64,000 nucleotides of DNA. Origin: Chryseomicrobium aureum. Its GTDB lineage: Bacteria > Bacillota > Bacilli > Bacillales_A > Planococcaceae. The stretch covers positions 496,001 through 560,000 of the forward strand of contig NZ_JAFBFG010000001.1 of assembly GCF_016909155.1 (NCBI RefSeq). Reading direction: 5' to 3'. The notes beneath the pieces were generated by a model, which saw only the letters and a list, made by a program, of their open reading frames with translations, did no database searches and was not told the origin of the DNA. Shown here one piece after another: positions 9,566-17,944 of this stretch; the first letter of the stretch is position 1, and every line of letters starts with the position of its first letter. Both the position numbers and the translations under genes were made by a program.

Positions 9566-10813
9566 GTGGCAGATATTATCGTTCCAGAATTAGCAGAATC
9601 CATTACAGAAGGTACAATCGCACAGTGGCTGAAACAACCAGGCGATACAGTAGAAAAAGGGGAATTTATCGTTGAACTTGAGACAGATAAAGTAAACGTT
9701 GAAGTCATCTCTGAAGAAGCTGGCGTTGTTCAAGAATTATTAGCAGCAGAAGGTGATACTGTACAAGTTGGCCAAGTCATCGCGCGTGTAGGAGCTGGCG
9801 AAAGCTCTGGTTCTGCTCCAAAAGAAGAGACAAAAGAAACACCAAAACAAGAAGAAGCACCAGCAAAAGCTGAAGAGCCTGCGAAAGAAGCTGTGAAAGA
9901 AGAAGTGAAGCACGAAGAATCTTCTGACCGCACAATCGCATCACCAGCAGCGCGCAAGCTTGCACGTGAAAAAGGAATCAATTTAAGCGACATTTCACCA
10001 GTAGATCCAATGGGGCGCGTACGTGTACAAGACGTTGCAGCACACGGCTCTAAGCCAGCAGCTGCTCCATCTACACCGGCAGCAAAACCACAAGCTACTG
10101 AAAAAGAAGACGATGGTCGTACAACGCGTGAAAAAATGACGCGTCGTCGTCAAACTATCGCTAGCCGTTTACTTGAAGTGAAACAAAATACAGCGATGCT
10201 TACAACATTCAATGAGATCGACATGACGAATGTAATGGCGCTTCGTTCACGCAAGAAAGATCAATTCTTCGAGCAAAACGATGTTCGCCTTGGTTTCATG
10301 TCATTCTTCACAAAAGCGGTTGTCGCTGCACTGAAGAAATATCCATATGTAAACTCTCAAATTGATGGCGATTATATTGTGAAAAACAACTTCTTTGATA
10401 TCGGTATTGCCGTTTCAACTGAAGGGGGACTAGTTGTACCAATCGTACGTGACGCAGACCGTAAAAACTTTGCTGAAATTGAAGCAAACATCGGGGAACT
10501 TGCTGCAAAAGCACGCGACAACAAACTGACGCTTGCAGATATGTCAGGCGGTTCGTTCACAATCACTAACGGTGGTGTATTTGGTTCATTGATGTCTACA
10601 CCAATTCTAAATGGTACACAAGTAGGTATCTTAGGCATGCACACAATTCAAAAACGTCCAATCGCTGTTGGCGATAACGTTGAAATCCGTCCGATGATGT
10701 ACATTGCATTATCTTACGATCACCGCGTAATTGACGGAAAAGATTCAGTTGGATTCTTAAAAACGGTTAAAGAGCTTCTTGAAAACCCAGAAGATTTACT
10801 TCTTAACTCATAA
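9566..10813 (+). CDS. odhB: 2-oxoglutarate dehydrogenase E2, dihydrolipoamide succinyltransferase
   Basis: 415 residues. An N-terminal lipoyl domain carries the lysine to be lipoylated (Lys42 in [11 protein letters not shown]). An Ala/Pro/Lys/Glu-rich flexible linker follows, then a peripheral subunit-binding domain ([15 protein letters not shown] near 125-160), a second flexible linker, and the catalytic domain ending in [13 protein letters not shown] with the active-site His. It forms the core of the complex and makes succinyl-CoA. The start is GTG with a strong AAGGAGG about ten bases upstream. It is the second gene of odhAB, closed by a terminator at 10821. Confidence 0.98.
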   Translation: MADIIVPELAESITEGTIAQWLKQPGDTVEKGEFIVELETDKVNVEVISEEAGVVQELLAAEGDTVQVGQVIARVGAGESSGSAPKEETKETPKQEEAPAKAEEPAKEAVKEEVKHEESSDRTIASPAARKLAREKGINLSDISPVDPMGRVRVQDVAAHGSKPAAAPSTPAAKPQATEKEDDGRTTREKMTRRRQTIASRLLEVKQNTAMLTTFNEIDMTNVMALRSRKKDQFFEQNDVRLGFMSFFTKAVVAALKKYPYVNSQIDGDYIVKNNFFDIGIAVSTEGGLVVPIVRDADRKNFAEIEANIGELAAKARDNKLTLADMSGGSFTITNGGVFGSLMSTPILNGTQVGILGMHTIQKRPIAVGDNVEIRPMMYIALSYDHRVIDGKDSVGFLKTVKELLENPEDLLLNS

Positions 10814-10820
10814 TACAAAT

Positions 10821-10848
10821 AGGTCCTGCTTTTGCAGGATCTTTTTTT
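10821..10848 (+). terminator. intrinsic terminator after odhB
   Basis: AGGTCCTGC / GCAGGATCT stem with a TTTT loop and a run of seven T. Confidence 0.88.
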
Positions 10849-10864
10849 CACTAGGAGGATACGC

Positions 10865-11062
10865 ATGATTCATACAAATTGGACTGAAAAACCAACCCTT
10901 CGTACAGTTACATGCAAGCACACAGATGCTGCGAAATTTTTAGTAAGCAATGTGCTGACGGCTGGAAAAACTTATGAAGTAAAAAATGAAACAGAAGAAT
11001 TCGTTTTTGTCGTAGACAATACAGGCAAAATTGGTGGCTATTATAAAGACTATTTCGAGTGA
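10865..11062 (+). CDS. small conserved protein, DUF6501-like
   Basis: 65 residues, start ATG 10865 with TAGGAGG about eight bases upstream; the longer frame from 10832 begins inside the odhB terminator and is rejected. The sequence (MIHTNWTEKP ... GGYYKDYFE) fits my memory of the short DUF6501 proteins of Bacillales, a family without known function. No membrane segment or cysteine motif stands out; the pattern suggests a small beta-rich domain. It sits between two terminators in the odhAB-yojN-yojO neighbourhood, so it may be reached by read-through or have its own promoter. Confidence 0.72.
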   Translation: MIHTNWTEKPTLRTVTCKHTDAAKFLVSNVLTAGKTYEVKNETEEFVFVVDNTGKIGGYYKDYFE

Positions 11063-11086
11063 CCGGTGGGCTTCCATCGGTTTTTT
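11062..11086 (+). terminator. intrinsic terminator between the DUF6501-like gene and the MoxR gene
   Basis: ACCGGTGG / CCATCGGT stem with one G-T pair, loop GCTT, then six T. The ribosome site of the next gene starts only five bases later, so this may act as an attenuator. Confidence 0.75.
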
Positions 11087-11104
11087 CTATAGGAGGACAC
11101 TACA

Positions 11105-11962
11105 ATGATTCGTTTAGAGAAGCAACAACTGCGTAACAAGCGTACTCACGGAGACGACACCTCATTGATTCGTACAGGAGGCTATAAGAGCCCAGAACCC
11201 CATCTACTAGAAGACATTCAAACAGCAGTTGCTTTAGGGAAACCTGTATTACTCAAGGGACCCGCTGGTGCGGGTAAGACGAAGCTTGCAGAAAGTATCA
11301 GTGCTTACTTCAATCAACCTATGCAAAGTATCAATACTTCTGTCGACTTAGATGCAGAAGCCTTGCTCGGCTTTAAAACTCTTGTTCAGCGGGATGGACA
11401 AACGGCAATTGAATTTGTAGAGGGGCCAGTTGTTCAAGCAATGAAAAAAGGGCACTTACTTTATATTGATGAAATCAACATGGCAAAAGCCGAAACTCTA
11501 CCGATTTTGCACGGAATACTCGATTACCGAAAAATGTTGACGAACCCGTTTACAGGTGAAGTAATTCAAGCACATCCAGATTTTGGCGTGATTGCCGCAA
11601 TCAACGAAGGGTATATGGGAACAGCACCTTTAAACGAAGCGCTTAAAGACCGATTCGTATCGTTCCAAATTCCATACATCCAAGGAGAAGCTTTAAAAGA
11701 ATTGGTTTCTGAGACGTTCTCAGACTACCCAAAAAGTCAGCTTGAAACAGTTCTATCCATCACCTCCGAATTGCGAACACTTGCAGAGCAAGGACGTGTC
11801 GCAGATGAATCTGCATCCATTCGTTCCTTGTTCGATGTGATGGAACTGTCTTTACACATTCCACTTCGACGCGCGTATCGCTACGGGCTCCTTGAAAAGC
11901 TTGGTGATGTACAGGAAAAGCAATTAGTATCAGAAATCATCGAATCGTGGATGACCGAGTAA
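11105..11962 (+). CDS. MoxR-type AAA+ ATPase, YojN-like
   Basis: 285 residues. Walker A GPAGAGKTKLAE, Walker B LLYIDEINMAK and the sensor region AAINEGYMGTAPLN are clear, and the protein is of the short MoxR class. MoxR ATPases usually work with a VWA-domain partner encoded next door to remodel or load cofactors into enzymes. The partner begins at its stop codon (TAATG). In B. subtilis the yojN/yojO pair likewise adjoins odhAB, so a role in maturing or regulating the dehydrogenase is an attractive but unproven inference. Strong AGGAGG before ATG 11105. Confidence 0.87.
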   Translation: MIRLEKQQLRNKRTHGDDTSLIRTGGYKSPEPHLLEDIQTAVALGKPVLLKGPAGAGKTKLAESISAYFNQPMQSINTSVDLDAEALLGFKTLVQRDGQTAIEFVEGPVVQAMKKGHLLYIDEINMAKAETLPILHGILDYRKMLTNPFTGEVIQAHPDFGVIAAINEGYMGTAPLNEALKDRFVSFQIPYIQGEALKELVSETFSDYPKSQLETVLSITSELRTLAEQGRVADESASIRSLFDVMELSLHIPLRRAYRYGLLEKLGDVQEKQLVSEIIESWMTE

Positions 11963-13806
11963 TGGAACGCTTTATCAAATTTAACAATGAAGTAGTTGAG
12001 GCCGGTGAACTTCTTCACTTTGAAAGGCTCGCACGTGCTTGGATGAATGCGGACAATTTCACGTTGAGTGAACGTCAATTGATCGAGATGAATCCTCTAG
12101 AACAAACCGTAGCAGTTAGCGTATTTTGGCGACATCGTCCTCAAGACATTCAGCATGCTGGTCGTATAACGGACGTTTTATTGTTAGCGCAAGGATTTTT
12201 TAGACGCTTTCATCTTCGAGAGTATGCGCGATTTAAAGAGGAGATAGTAGAATATCCATATCCAGATTTACTTGAACAATTGGTATTTCTGCTGGAAGAA
12301 TATCGGTTTGGTGAACAAATTCAAAAATCACGTCCAGGCACCCGAAAATGGTTTCGAGCACGTGAAAAAGCGACAATCCCCTATTATTGGCAACAATACA
12401 ACTCACTAAAAAAACGTGGTCTTCTTTCAGATGCATTACTTTTTTATATTGCGATCGCACTCTATGAAGGAACTTTACAACTTGAAGCTGATGAGGAATT
12501 CGAAGATGTGTTGCCTTTACTTCGTATGCAGAACCTTTCACAATCGACGTCCGACTCAATAGATGTAGCCTATGGTATCTTTTACAGAATACAAAACAAG
12601 CTAAAAGATGATCCCCAACTCACACACTTCCAACATCTAGTACTGCCGGGCTCTGTATTTGAAAACTTTACGTATCACCGGGGAATGAAAAAGGATGGAA
12701 AAGGTTCAGACCAAACCAAAGATTCGGTTGAAGAGATGATGCAAATGTGGCACCAAGAATCGGAGCAAGAAGAAGGGATGCATCTGCGCTTTGAAATTGA
12801 GCATGGACGTGACAGTGAACTAGTAGATCCAGAGGGTGCTGTGGAAGAGGGCAGAGAAGATCATGACCCGACAACGATTGCTCTTGGTGAGTCCGGAAGC
12901 ACGAACCGTGAGGAGTATGACAAAGCACTCTTCATTAAGGTACCAAAGATTCATCAAGCGGTGACTGAAATCGAAAAGCCGGTCGAAATCAATTCTTCTG
13001 TCAATTTATCAACAATTGTAAGGGATCGAGCTGAACAAGCACCGTATGTAAAGCAACTCGTCACTTTGTTCCAAAAAGAAATGGCACGAAAAGAGACCGA
13101 GCATTTGACGGGTCTTTCGAAAGGGCGGTTGCAGAAGAACTTATTACCTCTTTGGTTAGAGGAACGGCCAAAACTTTTTTACCGTAAAGGACAGGAAAGC
13201 AAAGATTTGGATGCAGTGTTTTACTTATTGTTAGATGGTTCTGCATCGATGCAGGAAAAGATGGATCAGACGAAGGCCGCGGTACTCTATGTACATGATG
13301 TGTTGACGAAATTGGCTATTCCGCACAGAATCGTACAACATTACGAGGATGCGTATGATGCAACGGAAAATTATCAACCGAATTACTTTGAAGTCGTACA
13401 TGAATATGATCGCCAAGAAGATGCTGCCCCCGCGATTTATTCACTTGAAGCGCATGAGGATAATCGGGATGGATACGCACTGCGTGTAGCGGAAAACTCA
13501 TTACTTGAGCGCCATGAACGGCAGAAGTTTTTGTTGTATTTCTCAGATGGCGAACCTTCTGCGTTTGAGTATAGAGAGCAGGGGATTATTGATACTGCCG
13601 ATGCGGTTCAAGCGATTACGAAAAAAGGAATCGCCTTCTTGCATCTCTTTTTATCAGATGCACCCGTGTCAGAAGAGCAACGTCAGTTATTTGAGACGAT
13701 TTACGGCAATCGAACCGCTGCAACGGACTCGTTAGATCAGTTTACAGCAGAGGCTCATCGACTTTTAAAGCGAATGCTGCAACAGTTGTTGCAGGTTCAG
13801 AAGTAA
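11962..13806 (+). CDS. VWA-domain protein, YojO-like partner of the MoxR ATPase
   Basis: About 614 residues. The C-terminal third is a von Willebrand A domain with the metal-site motif (LLLDGSASM), then a second MIDAS region around YFSDGEPSAFEYRE. The N-terminal part is charged and probably helical; the middle (about 240-310) is acidic and low in complexity. ATG 11962 shares its A with the upstream TAA (TAATG), indicating coupled translation; a GTG at 11947 is possible. Such proteins act as substrate adaptors for MoxR ATPases. Substrate unknown. A 21-bp-period repeat array follows it. Confidence 0.85.
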   Translation: MERFIKFNNEVVEAGELLHFERLARAWMNADNFTLSERQLIEMNPLEQTVAVSVFWRHRPQDIQHAGRITDVLLLAQGFFRRFHLREYARFKEEIVEYPYPDLLEQLVFLLEEYRFGEQIQKSRPGTRKWFRAREKATIPYYWQQYNSLKKRGLLSDALLFYIAIALYEGTLQLEADEEFEDVLPLLRMQNLSQSTSDSIDVAYGIFYRIQNKLKDDPQLTHFQHLVLPGSVFENFTYHRGMKKDGKGSDQTKDSVEEMMQMWHQESEQEEGMHLRFEIEHGRDSELVDPEGAVEEGREDHDPTTIALGESGSTNREEYDKALFIKVPKIHQAVTEIEKPVEINSSVNLSTIVRDRAEQAPYVKQLVTLFQKEMARKETEHLTGLSKGRLQKNLLPLWLEERPKLFYRKGQESKDLDAVFYLLLDGSASMQEKMDQTKAAVLYVHDVLTKLAIPHRIVQHYEDAYDATENYQPNYFEVVHEYDRQEDAAPAIYSLEAHEDNRDGYALRVAENSLLERHERQKFLLYFSDGEPSAFEYREQGIIDTADAVQAITKKGIAFLHLFLSDAPVSEEQRQLFETIYGNRTAATDSLDQFTAEAHRLLKRMLQQLLQVQK

Positions 13807-13861
13807 CACTGCTAGGAAATTTATAGCCAATTAAGTTCGATCTCGGTCTGAGCCCGGGTGT

Positions 13862-13993
13862 TTAGTTTCCATAAAACGACTTTGGGTCAATGGATCATGT
13901 TTTATGGCTAATAAATGTTCAATCTTGGCCATTGAATCGTCAATTATGGCCAATAAATGTTCAATCTTGGCTAATGAACGCTCGCTCAGTTTT
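13862..13993. repeat. 21-bp-period degenerate repeat array, locus A
   Basis: Starts with TTAGTTTCCATAA (13862-13874), as at loci B and C. Units beginning TGG(C/T)... start at 13905, 13926, 13947 and 13968, exactly 21 bp apart, for example TGGCCAATAAATGTTCAATCT. Within a unit the first eleven bases are better conserved than the rest. It ends AACGCTCGCTCAGTTT, a word nearly shared with locus C. The array fills the gap between convergent genes and is followed by a terminator. The remaining intergenic bases show nothing else. Confidence 0.75.
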
Positions 13994-14006
13994 AATGTAG
14001 CATCAA

Positions 14007-14033
14007 AAAGGGCTGATCATGGATCAGCCCTTT
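14007..14033. terminator. bidirectional intrinsic terminator
   Basis: AAAGGGCTGATC pairs perfectly with GATCAGCCCTTT around a three-base loop, between convergent genes. Confidence 0.85.
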
Positions 14034-14044
14034 AGTATGTGTAT

Positions 14045-15205
14045 CTAATAGTTCTGTCGATTCTCTGACTTCTCCTGAATCTGAAGAAGACGATTCTTCA
14101 ACTCATCTTCCATACGCGCAATTTCGAGCTCCGCAGCTTTTCGTTTCATGCGGCCATCTGCTTGAATTTGTAGCGTTTCTTCGATTGTACTTAGAAGATT
14201 CTCTTGCGTTTTCTTCAGTGTATCGATTTCGACAATCCCACGCTCATTTTCTTTCGCAGTTTCAATCGAATTTACTTTCAACATCTCAGAATTCTTCAAA
14301 AGTAAATCATTCGTCGTCGCAGTTACTTGGCGTTGAGCCGACACCGCTTTTTGCTGACGATTCAACGTTAAGGCAATCGCAATTTGATTTTTCCAAAGTG
14401 GAATGGAGGTCATGATTGACGATTGAATTTTTTCAGCTAGTGTTTGATTCGTCTGTTGGATCATGCGAATTTGTGGTGCACTTTGAATCGTGATTTGGCG
14501 AGAAAGTTGCAAATCATAAATACGTTTTTCTAAACGGTCCACAAACTGCGTCATATCATGAACTTCTTGAAAAGCCATCTGGTCATTGGATTGTTCTGCT
14601 TTTTGACGAAGGGCAGGAATGACTTGCTGCACGATTTCATCACGCTTCAACTCTCCAGCGGCAATGTATATATTTAGTGCCTTGAAATAATTTTTGTTTT
14701 GGTCATACAGTTTATCTAGCATTCGGACATCTTCGACTAACCCACGCTTTGAGTGCTCGAGTTGAATTCCGATTCGGTCTACTTGCGTGCTCAATTTTTG
14801 ATAGCGAGTCATCACTTCCTGCAAGGAGCGATTCATTTTCGAAAAGAACTTGCGAATGCCTTTCTTTTCTTTTTGATTCAATTCTTCCGGGTTGATTTCA
14901 TTTAACTTCTTCATCAAATCCCCTAAAATATCACCAACCGGTCCAATGTCTTTCTTCTGGACGTGATCAAGCATCTGATGCGAGAACTTTGTTAATTCGT
15001 TTTGGGCAGTCGCCCCGTACGTCAGGATAGACTCATAATCACCGACTGGAATCTGTGTGGCGAGTTGTTTTGCCTTAGACTGTTCTTCTTCTGTTAACCG
15101 TTCCATTAGCTTTACTTGTTGCGTTTGCTGTTCTTGTGGCTTTGCTACGGGTTCCATCAGAAGTTCATCAAGTAGATAGTCTGTCTGATTTGTTTCGTTC
15201 GTCAT
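14045..15205 (-). CDS. TelA family toxic-anion resistance protein, YaaN-like
   Basis: 386 residues, almost entirely helical and charged, of the TelA family (PF05816). Family features include the N-terminal Gln/Glu-rich segment and the long coiled-coil middle with a QIAIALTLNRQQKAV-type conserved block near 270. Family members are linked to tellurite, nisin or envelope-stress tolerance, with no defined enzyme activity. Its ATG overlaps the stop of xpaC (ATGA), and the xpaC-yaaN pairing is the B. subtilis arrangement. Probably a cytoplasmic or peripheral membrane protein acting with XpaC. Confidence 0.87.
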   Translation of the reverse strand: MTNETNQTDYLLDELLMEPVAKPQEQQTQQVKLMERLTEEEQSKAKQLATQIPVGDYESILTYGATAQNELTKFSHQMLDHVQKKDIGPVGDILGDLMKKLNEINPEELNQKEKKGIRKFFSKMNRSLQEVMTRYQKLSTQVDRIGIQLEHSKRGLVEDVRMLDKLYDQNKNYFKALNIYIAAGELKRDEIVQQVIPALRQKAEQSNDQMAFQEVHDMTQFVDRLEKRIYDLQLSRQITIQSAPQIRMIQQTNQTLAEKIQSSIMTSIPLWKNQIAIALTLNRQQKAVSAQRQVTATTNDLLLKNSEMLKVNSIETAKENERGIVEIDTLKKTQENLLSTIEETLQIQADGRMKRKAAELEIARMEDELKNRLLQIQEKSENRQNY

Positions 15206-15843
15206 GATTTATCGTCTCCTTTGGGCTCAGGTAGTCGGTTTGATAACTGCTTTGCATAGTCAAGTTCAAGTTGAAGTCTATTGATGTCTTGTTTGATGAC
15301 ATCGTTCACGTCTTGCTGCAATAAGCCATTGATCTCGTCCATCATGTCTCGTGCATCCATAAGTGCCACTTTTGTGGAAGCATCTTTACTTGGCTGTCGG
15401 ACGAGAAGTGCATATTTTTTCGTGATTTCTAGTGCGCTGTCTATATGCGAGTAAAAGAAGTTTTCAACTAAATAAAAACGTCGTGGTTCTTCTTGAACAA
15501 GTTGGACTACACGCTTGGCAGCTCGATTCATCTCAATCAATTGCTTGATCGAACGAAACGAACGGACACGTGTATAGAATTGATTGAGCTCTCGAATTTT
15601 TGCTTGTGCATCTTCGACTTGTTTCGAAATATGTTGAAGCTCAGACCACGTCAAACCATGTTTCTTTACAACATGATAGCGTTGGATGCCTTTGATTGAA
15701 TAATTCGAGGCAGCATAAGTCCCTGCGGCTATAGCAGCGCTCAACGTCAATCCTGCATCAAAAGGAATGAGTAACACGAGAAGGGAAGCACTACTGATCG
15801 GTACATTGAGCAAGTGCCGGTACGCTGTATATTTAGAATTCAT
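15202..15843 (-). CDS. xpaC: XpaC family membrane-associated protein
   Basis: 213 residues. A short hydrophobic hairpin near residues 15-45 (LLNVPISSASLLVLLIPF) is followed by a long charged helical region, as in XpaC (PF10112, named for 5-bromo-4-chloroindolyl phosphate hydrolysis). That activity name is historical and no phosphatase motif is seen. It is the first gene of a two-gene operon with the TelA-like protein, overlapping by four bases. The start ATG 15843 follows GAGGTG at normal spacing. The pair probably forms an envelope-stress module. Confidence 0.8.
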   Translation of the reverse strand: MNSKYTAYRHLLNVPISSASLLVLLIPFDAGLTLSAAIAAGTYAASNYSIKGIQRYHVVKKHGLTWSELQHISKQVEDAQAKIRELNQFYTRVRSFRSIKQLIEMNRAAKRVVQLVQEEPRRFYLVENFFYSHIDSALEITKKYALLVRQPSKDASTKVALMDARDMMDEINGLLQQDVNDVIKQDINRLQLELDYAKQLSNRLPEPKGDDKS

Positions 15844-15934
15844 ACTACACCTCTTTTCACTACTAGTTCATACGTTTTTCTATAAGAAAAGTTTCATTCT
15901 TAAGCCTAGTATCTGTGTCATTTGGAAGAATTGC

Positions 15935-15966
15935 AAGCACTTTAGTCGACAGCACGAGTGCTTTTT
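15935..15966 (+). terminator. terminator-like hairpin without an upstream plus-strand gene
   Basis: AAGCACT / AGTGCTT with a 15-base loop and five T. It lies between divergent xpaC and the DUF1033 gene, so it could end a short RNA or attenuate the DUF1033 transcript. Confidence 0.45.
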
Positions 15967-15998
15967 AGCATAATGAGTAGAGGAAGGAGGGGACAAGC

Positions 15999-16280
15999 AT
16001 GTATTCCGTCGTATATATGAAGGCAGATTATGAGCCTTGGTACCAATTTGAAGAGTGGCAATCCCATATCTTAGACAGCTGGTCCTTCCAAACTGAAACA
16101 GAAGCACAGGCATTTCTTGAACATAAAGTAGAGGAATTTAAAGAGTCGTATACATTTTCAAAAGAGAAAAATGGGTTTTATGCTTTCTGGGATGGAAAAG
16201 AAGTCTGTTATTGCGAAAACTGTGAGGAAGATCTGCAACTGTATCATGGGTTATTTATCACTTCTGAACTAGCAGAATAA
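15999..16280 (+). CDS. DUF1033 family protein
   Basis: 93 residues with the family pattern MYSVVYMKADYEPWYQFEEW, aromatic-rich and acidic. A small CENCEED segment near residue 72 has a single CxxC pair that could bind metal or be fortuitous. Start ATG 15999 is preceded by a strong AAGGAGG. DUF1033 proteins are small cytosolic proteins of Bacillales with no known role. Monocistronic by appearance; the cold-shock gene downstream has its own promoter. Confidence 0.8.
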   Translation: MYSVVYMKADYEPWYQFEEWQSHILDSWSFQTETEAQAFLEHKVEEFKESYTFSKEKNGFYAFWDGKEVCYCENCEEDLQLYHGLFITSELAE

Positions 16281-16294
16281 TGTGATAATAGCTG

Positions 16295-16322
16295 TTGACG
16301 AACAGGGGTATATTGGTATAAT
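16295..16322 (+). promoter_or_regulatory. sigma-A promoter of the cold-shock gene
   Basis: TTGACG (16295-16300), 16-base spacer, perfect TATAAT (16317-16322). It implies a leader of about 130 nt before the csp start. Confidence 0.8.
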
Positions 16323-16356
16323 TTAATTAACAATGTATAGCGAGCACCGTTTAACC

Positions 16357-16423
16357 ATTCACATATCCTATGTAGTGATCGATGTGAACCCATCGGTACT
16401 TCATCGGATATGTGAATTTTTTT
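16357..16423 (+). terminator. leader hairpin/terminator upstream of csp
   Basis: ATTCACATATCC (16357-16368) pairs perfectly with GGATATGTGAAT (16406-16417) and six further T follow. The 37-base loop contains its own CGATG/CATCG hairpin. Placed 36 nt before the csp start and downstream of its promoter, it looks like a regulated terminator or a thermosensitive leader. Confidence 0.75.
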
Positions 16424-16459
16424 ACTCGCATATTGATTATCTATTTGGAGGTTTTACAC

Positions 16460-16660
16460 ATGAAACAAGGTACAGTAAAATGGTTCAATGCAGAAAAAGG
16501 CTTCGGATTTATCGAAGTAGAAGGCGAGAACGATGTATTCGTACATTTCTCTGCAATCAATGGAGATGGTTTTAAATCACTTGACGAAGGACAAGCTGTA
16601 GAATTCGAAGTGGTTGAAGGAAATCGCGGACCTCAAGCTGCAAACGTTACAAAACTATAA
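16460..16660 (+). CDS. cold-shock protein, CspA/CspB family
   Basis: 66-residue single cold-shock domain with RNP1 (KGFGFIE) and RNP2 (VFVHFSAI). It binds single-stranded RNA/DNA and acts as an RNA chaperone at low temperature and in growth. ATG 16460 follows TTGGAGG; the upstream in-frame ATG at 16412 lies inside the leader hairpin and is rejected. The long structured leader with an intrinsic terminator suggests control by read-through, possibly by temperature or by Csp itself. Confidence 0.97.
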   Translation: MKQGTVKWFNAEKGFGFIEVEGENDVFVHFSAINGDGFKSLDEGQAVEFEVVEGNRGPQAANVTKL

Positions 16661-16665
16661 GTAAC

Positions 16666-16699
16666 AAAAAGCATGACCCGACTTGGGCCATGCTTTTTT
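16666..16699. terminator. bidirectional intrinsic terminator
   Basis: AAAAAGCATG-ACCC and GGGC-CATGCTTTTTT form a long stem between csp and the convergent lipoprotein gene, overlapping the latter's stop codon. Confidence 0.9.
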
Positions 16700-17354
16700 A
16701 GTCTACCGATTGCAACGTAGAGATCACTTCAAATTCTTCTCCTTCGCCACCCGGCATACGAAATACTCGCTTCACTTCACCAAATCCTTCAACGAAATAC
16801 TTCTCGATAACCGATTGATCTTCGCCTTCTTGACTGAGCATGATCACATCAGTGAATGTCTGAAAAGGAGTTTCGAGCGTCCCATCGACTTGTTCGATTG
16901 TCCATCCTCCGAACGCGGTTCCTTCTTCTAAGGGTAAAGAAAGATACGTTTCAAGTTCTGGCATCGATTCTAGTTCATTGAAAGGAGGAAAATCTGCTTC
17001 ATAGGCTTCAACCTCTTCAAAAATTTTGACAATACGATTCTCTTCCACTCGGTAGATCCGCTGAACTACTGTTCCGCCGTTATCCTCAAGTGTACCGATA
17101 TAGTCATCATATAAATACTGTGTTTCTAAAGTGTACGTGGCGTACTCATTTCCCATTCCTTCAAAACGAGCAATCGATTGATTTGGCATAAAGTACGTAT
17201 GAAGGTCAGGCCCCATTTCTTGCGGTTCTTCAATCTCAGGCTCAGTTTCAGTTTCAGTTGACGGTGGGTCGTTCGGCTGAGGAGTTGTCGACGATTGATC
17301 AGTACACCCAACAAGCAGTGCTACAGCGAATAAAGAGATGATGCGAACTTTCAC
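16698..17354 (-). CDS. putative lipoprotein of unknown function
   Basis: 218 residues. The N-terminus is a lipoprotein signal peptide with lipobox LVGC, placing mature Cys17 on the outer face of the membrane. A Ser/Thr/Pro/Glu-rich linker of about 30 residues follows, then a domain with alternating strands that I do not recognise. Start GTG 17354 has AAAGGAGGT eight bases upstream. It is convergent with csp and shares its terminator. Possibly a sensor or envelope lipoprotein; no catalytic motif is visible. Confidence 0.75.
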   Translation of the reverse strand: MKVRIISLFAVALLVGCTDQSSTTPQPNDPPSTETETEPEIEEPQEMGPDLHTYFMPNQSIARFEGMGNEYATYTLETQYLYDDYIGTLEDNGGTVVQRIYRVEENRIVKIFEEVEAYEADFPPFNELESMPELETYLSLPLEEGTAFGGWTIEQVDGTLETPFQTFTDVIMLSQEGEDQSVIEKYFVEGFGEVKRVFRMPGGEGEEFEVISTLQSVD

Positions 17355-17453
17355 AGGACACGACCTCCTTTTACAGACTTTGACGTAGTGCTTTGGCCAG
17401 AAGTTTCATTTACCTGAAAAATTGGTATACTACCTACTAAGGGAGGAATGAAG

Positions 17454-17909
17454 ATGCAGACACCAGACACTACTACACAATTAGATTTTTATGAGCGTTT
17501 ACGTAAGTCTATCACGAGTTACTTTGAAAAAAAAGGAATTACCAAAGTGAGTTCCTTTTTACTTTTCGCTCCAGATATTTTTCATCTAATGGTCAAAACA
17601 ATGGCAGATCCACGCGTAGACTTTAAAAGCAAAGCGTTACTCGGAAGCGGTATTGCCTATTTTGTAGCACCCGTAGATTTTTTACCAGAGCTTCTGGCAG
17701 GTCCAGGTGGGTTTGTTGACGATTTGATTATTGCAACGTTTGTGTTAAATCTTCTTGTGAACCGATTGTCGCCTGATTTATTAGAAGACCACTGGGCGGG
17801 GGACGACAAGCTCTTAACCACATTAAAACAATTGACAGCAAGTGGAGAGTCGATCTTGGGGAAACTTCCTACGAAATCGTTAATCGGAAACTTTATGAAA
17901 CGAACGTAA
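17454..17909 (+). CDS. YkvA/DUF1232 family membrane protein
   Basis: 151 residues. The central DUF1232 signature is clear: PRVDFKSKALLGSGIAYFVA followed by PVDFLPELLAG and a second hydrophobic segment VDDLIIATFVLNLLV, giving a short membrane hairpin. ATG 17454 is chosen because GGGAGG at 17441-17446 is seven bases before it; ATG 17448 is only one base away. Family function is unknown. A near-perfect 13-bp terminator follows the stop. Confidence 0.85.
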   Translation: MQTPDTTTQLDFYERLRKSITSYFEKKGITKVSSFLLFAPDIFHLMVKTMADPRVDFKSKALLGSGIAYFVAPVDFLPELLAGPGGFVDDLIIATFVLNLLVNRLSPDLLEDHWAGDDKLLTTLKQLTASGESILGKLPTKSLIGNFMKRT

Positions 17910-17940
17910 AAAAACACATCCCAGCTCGGGATGTGTTTTT
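17910..17940. terminator. bidirectional intrinsic terminator
   Basis: AAAAACACATCCC pairs perfectly with GGGATGTGTTTTT over 13 bp, between convergent ykvA-like and ABC-F genes. Confidence 0.92.
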
Positions 17941-17944
17941 GTTA

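Noticed and set aside
13890-14000. open frames with heptad-like repeats in array A on both strands
   Set aside because: 21 is a multiple of three, so any array free of stops stays open; arrays B and C are interrupted by stops, so coding is unlikely.
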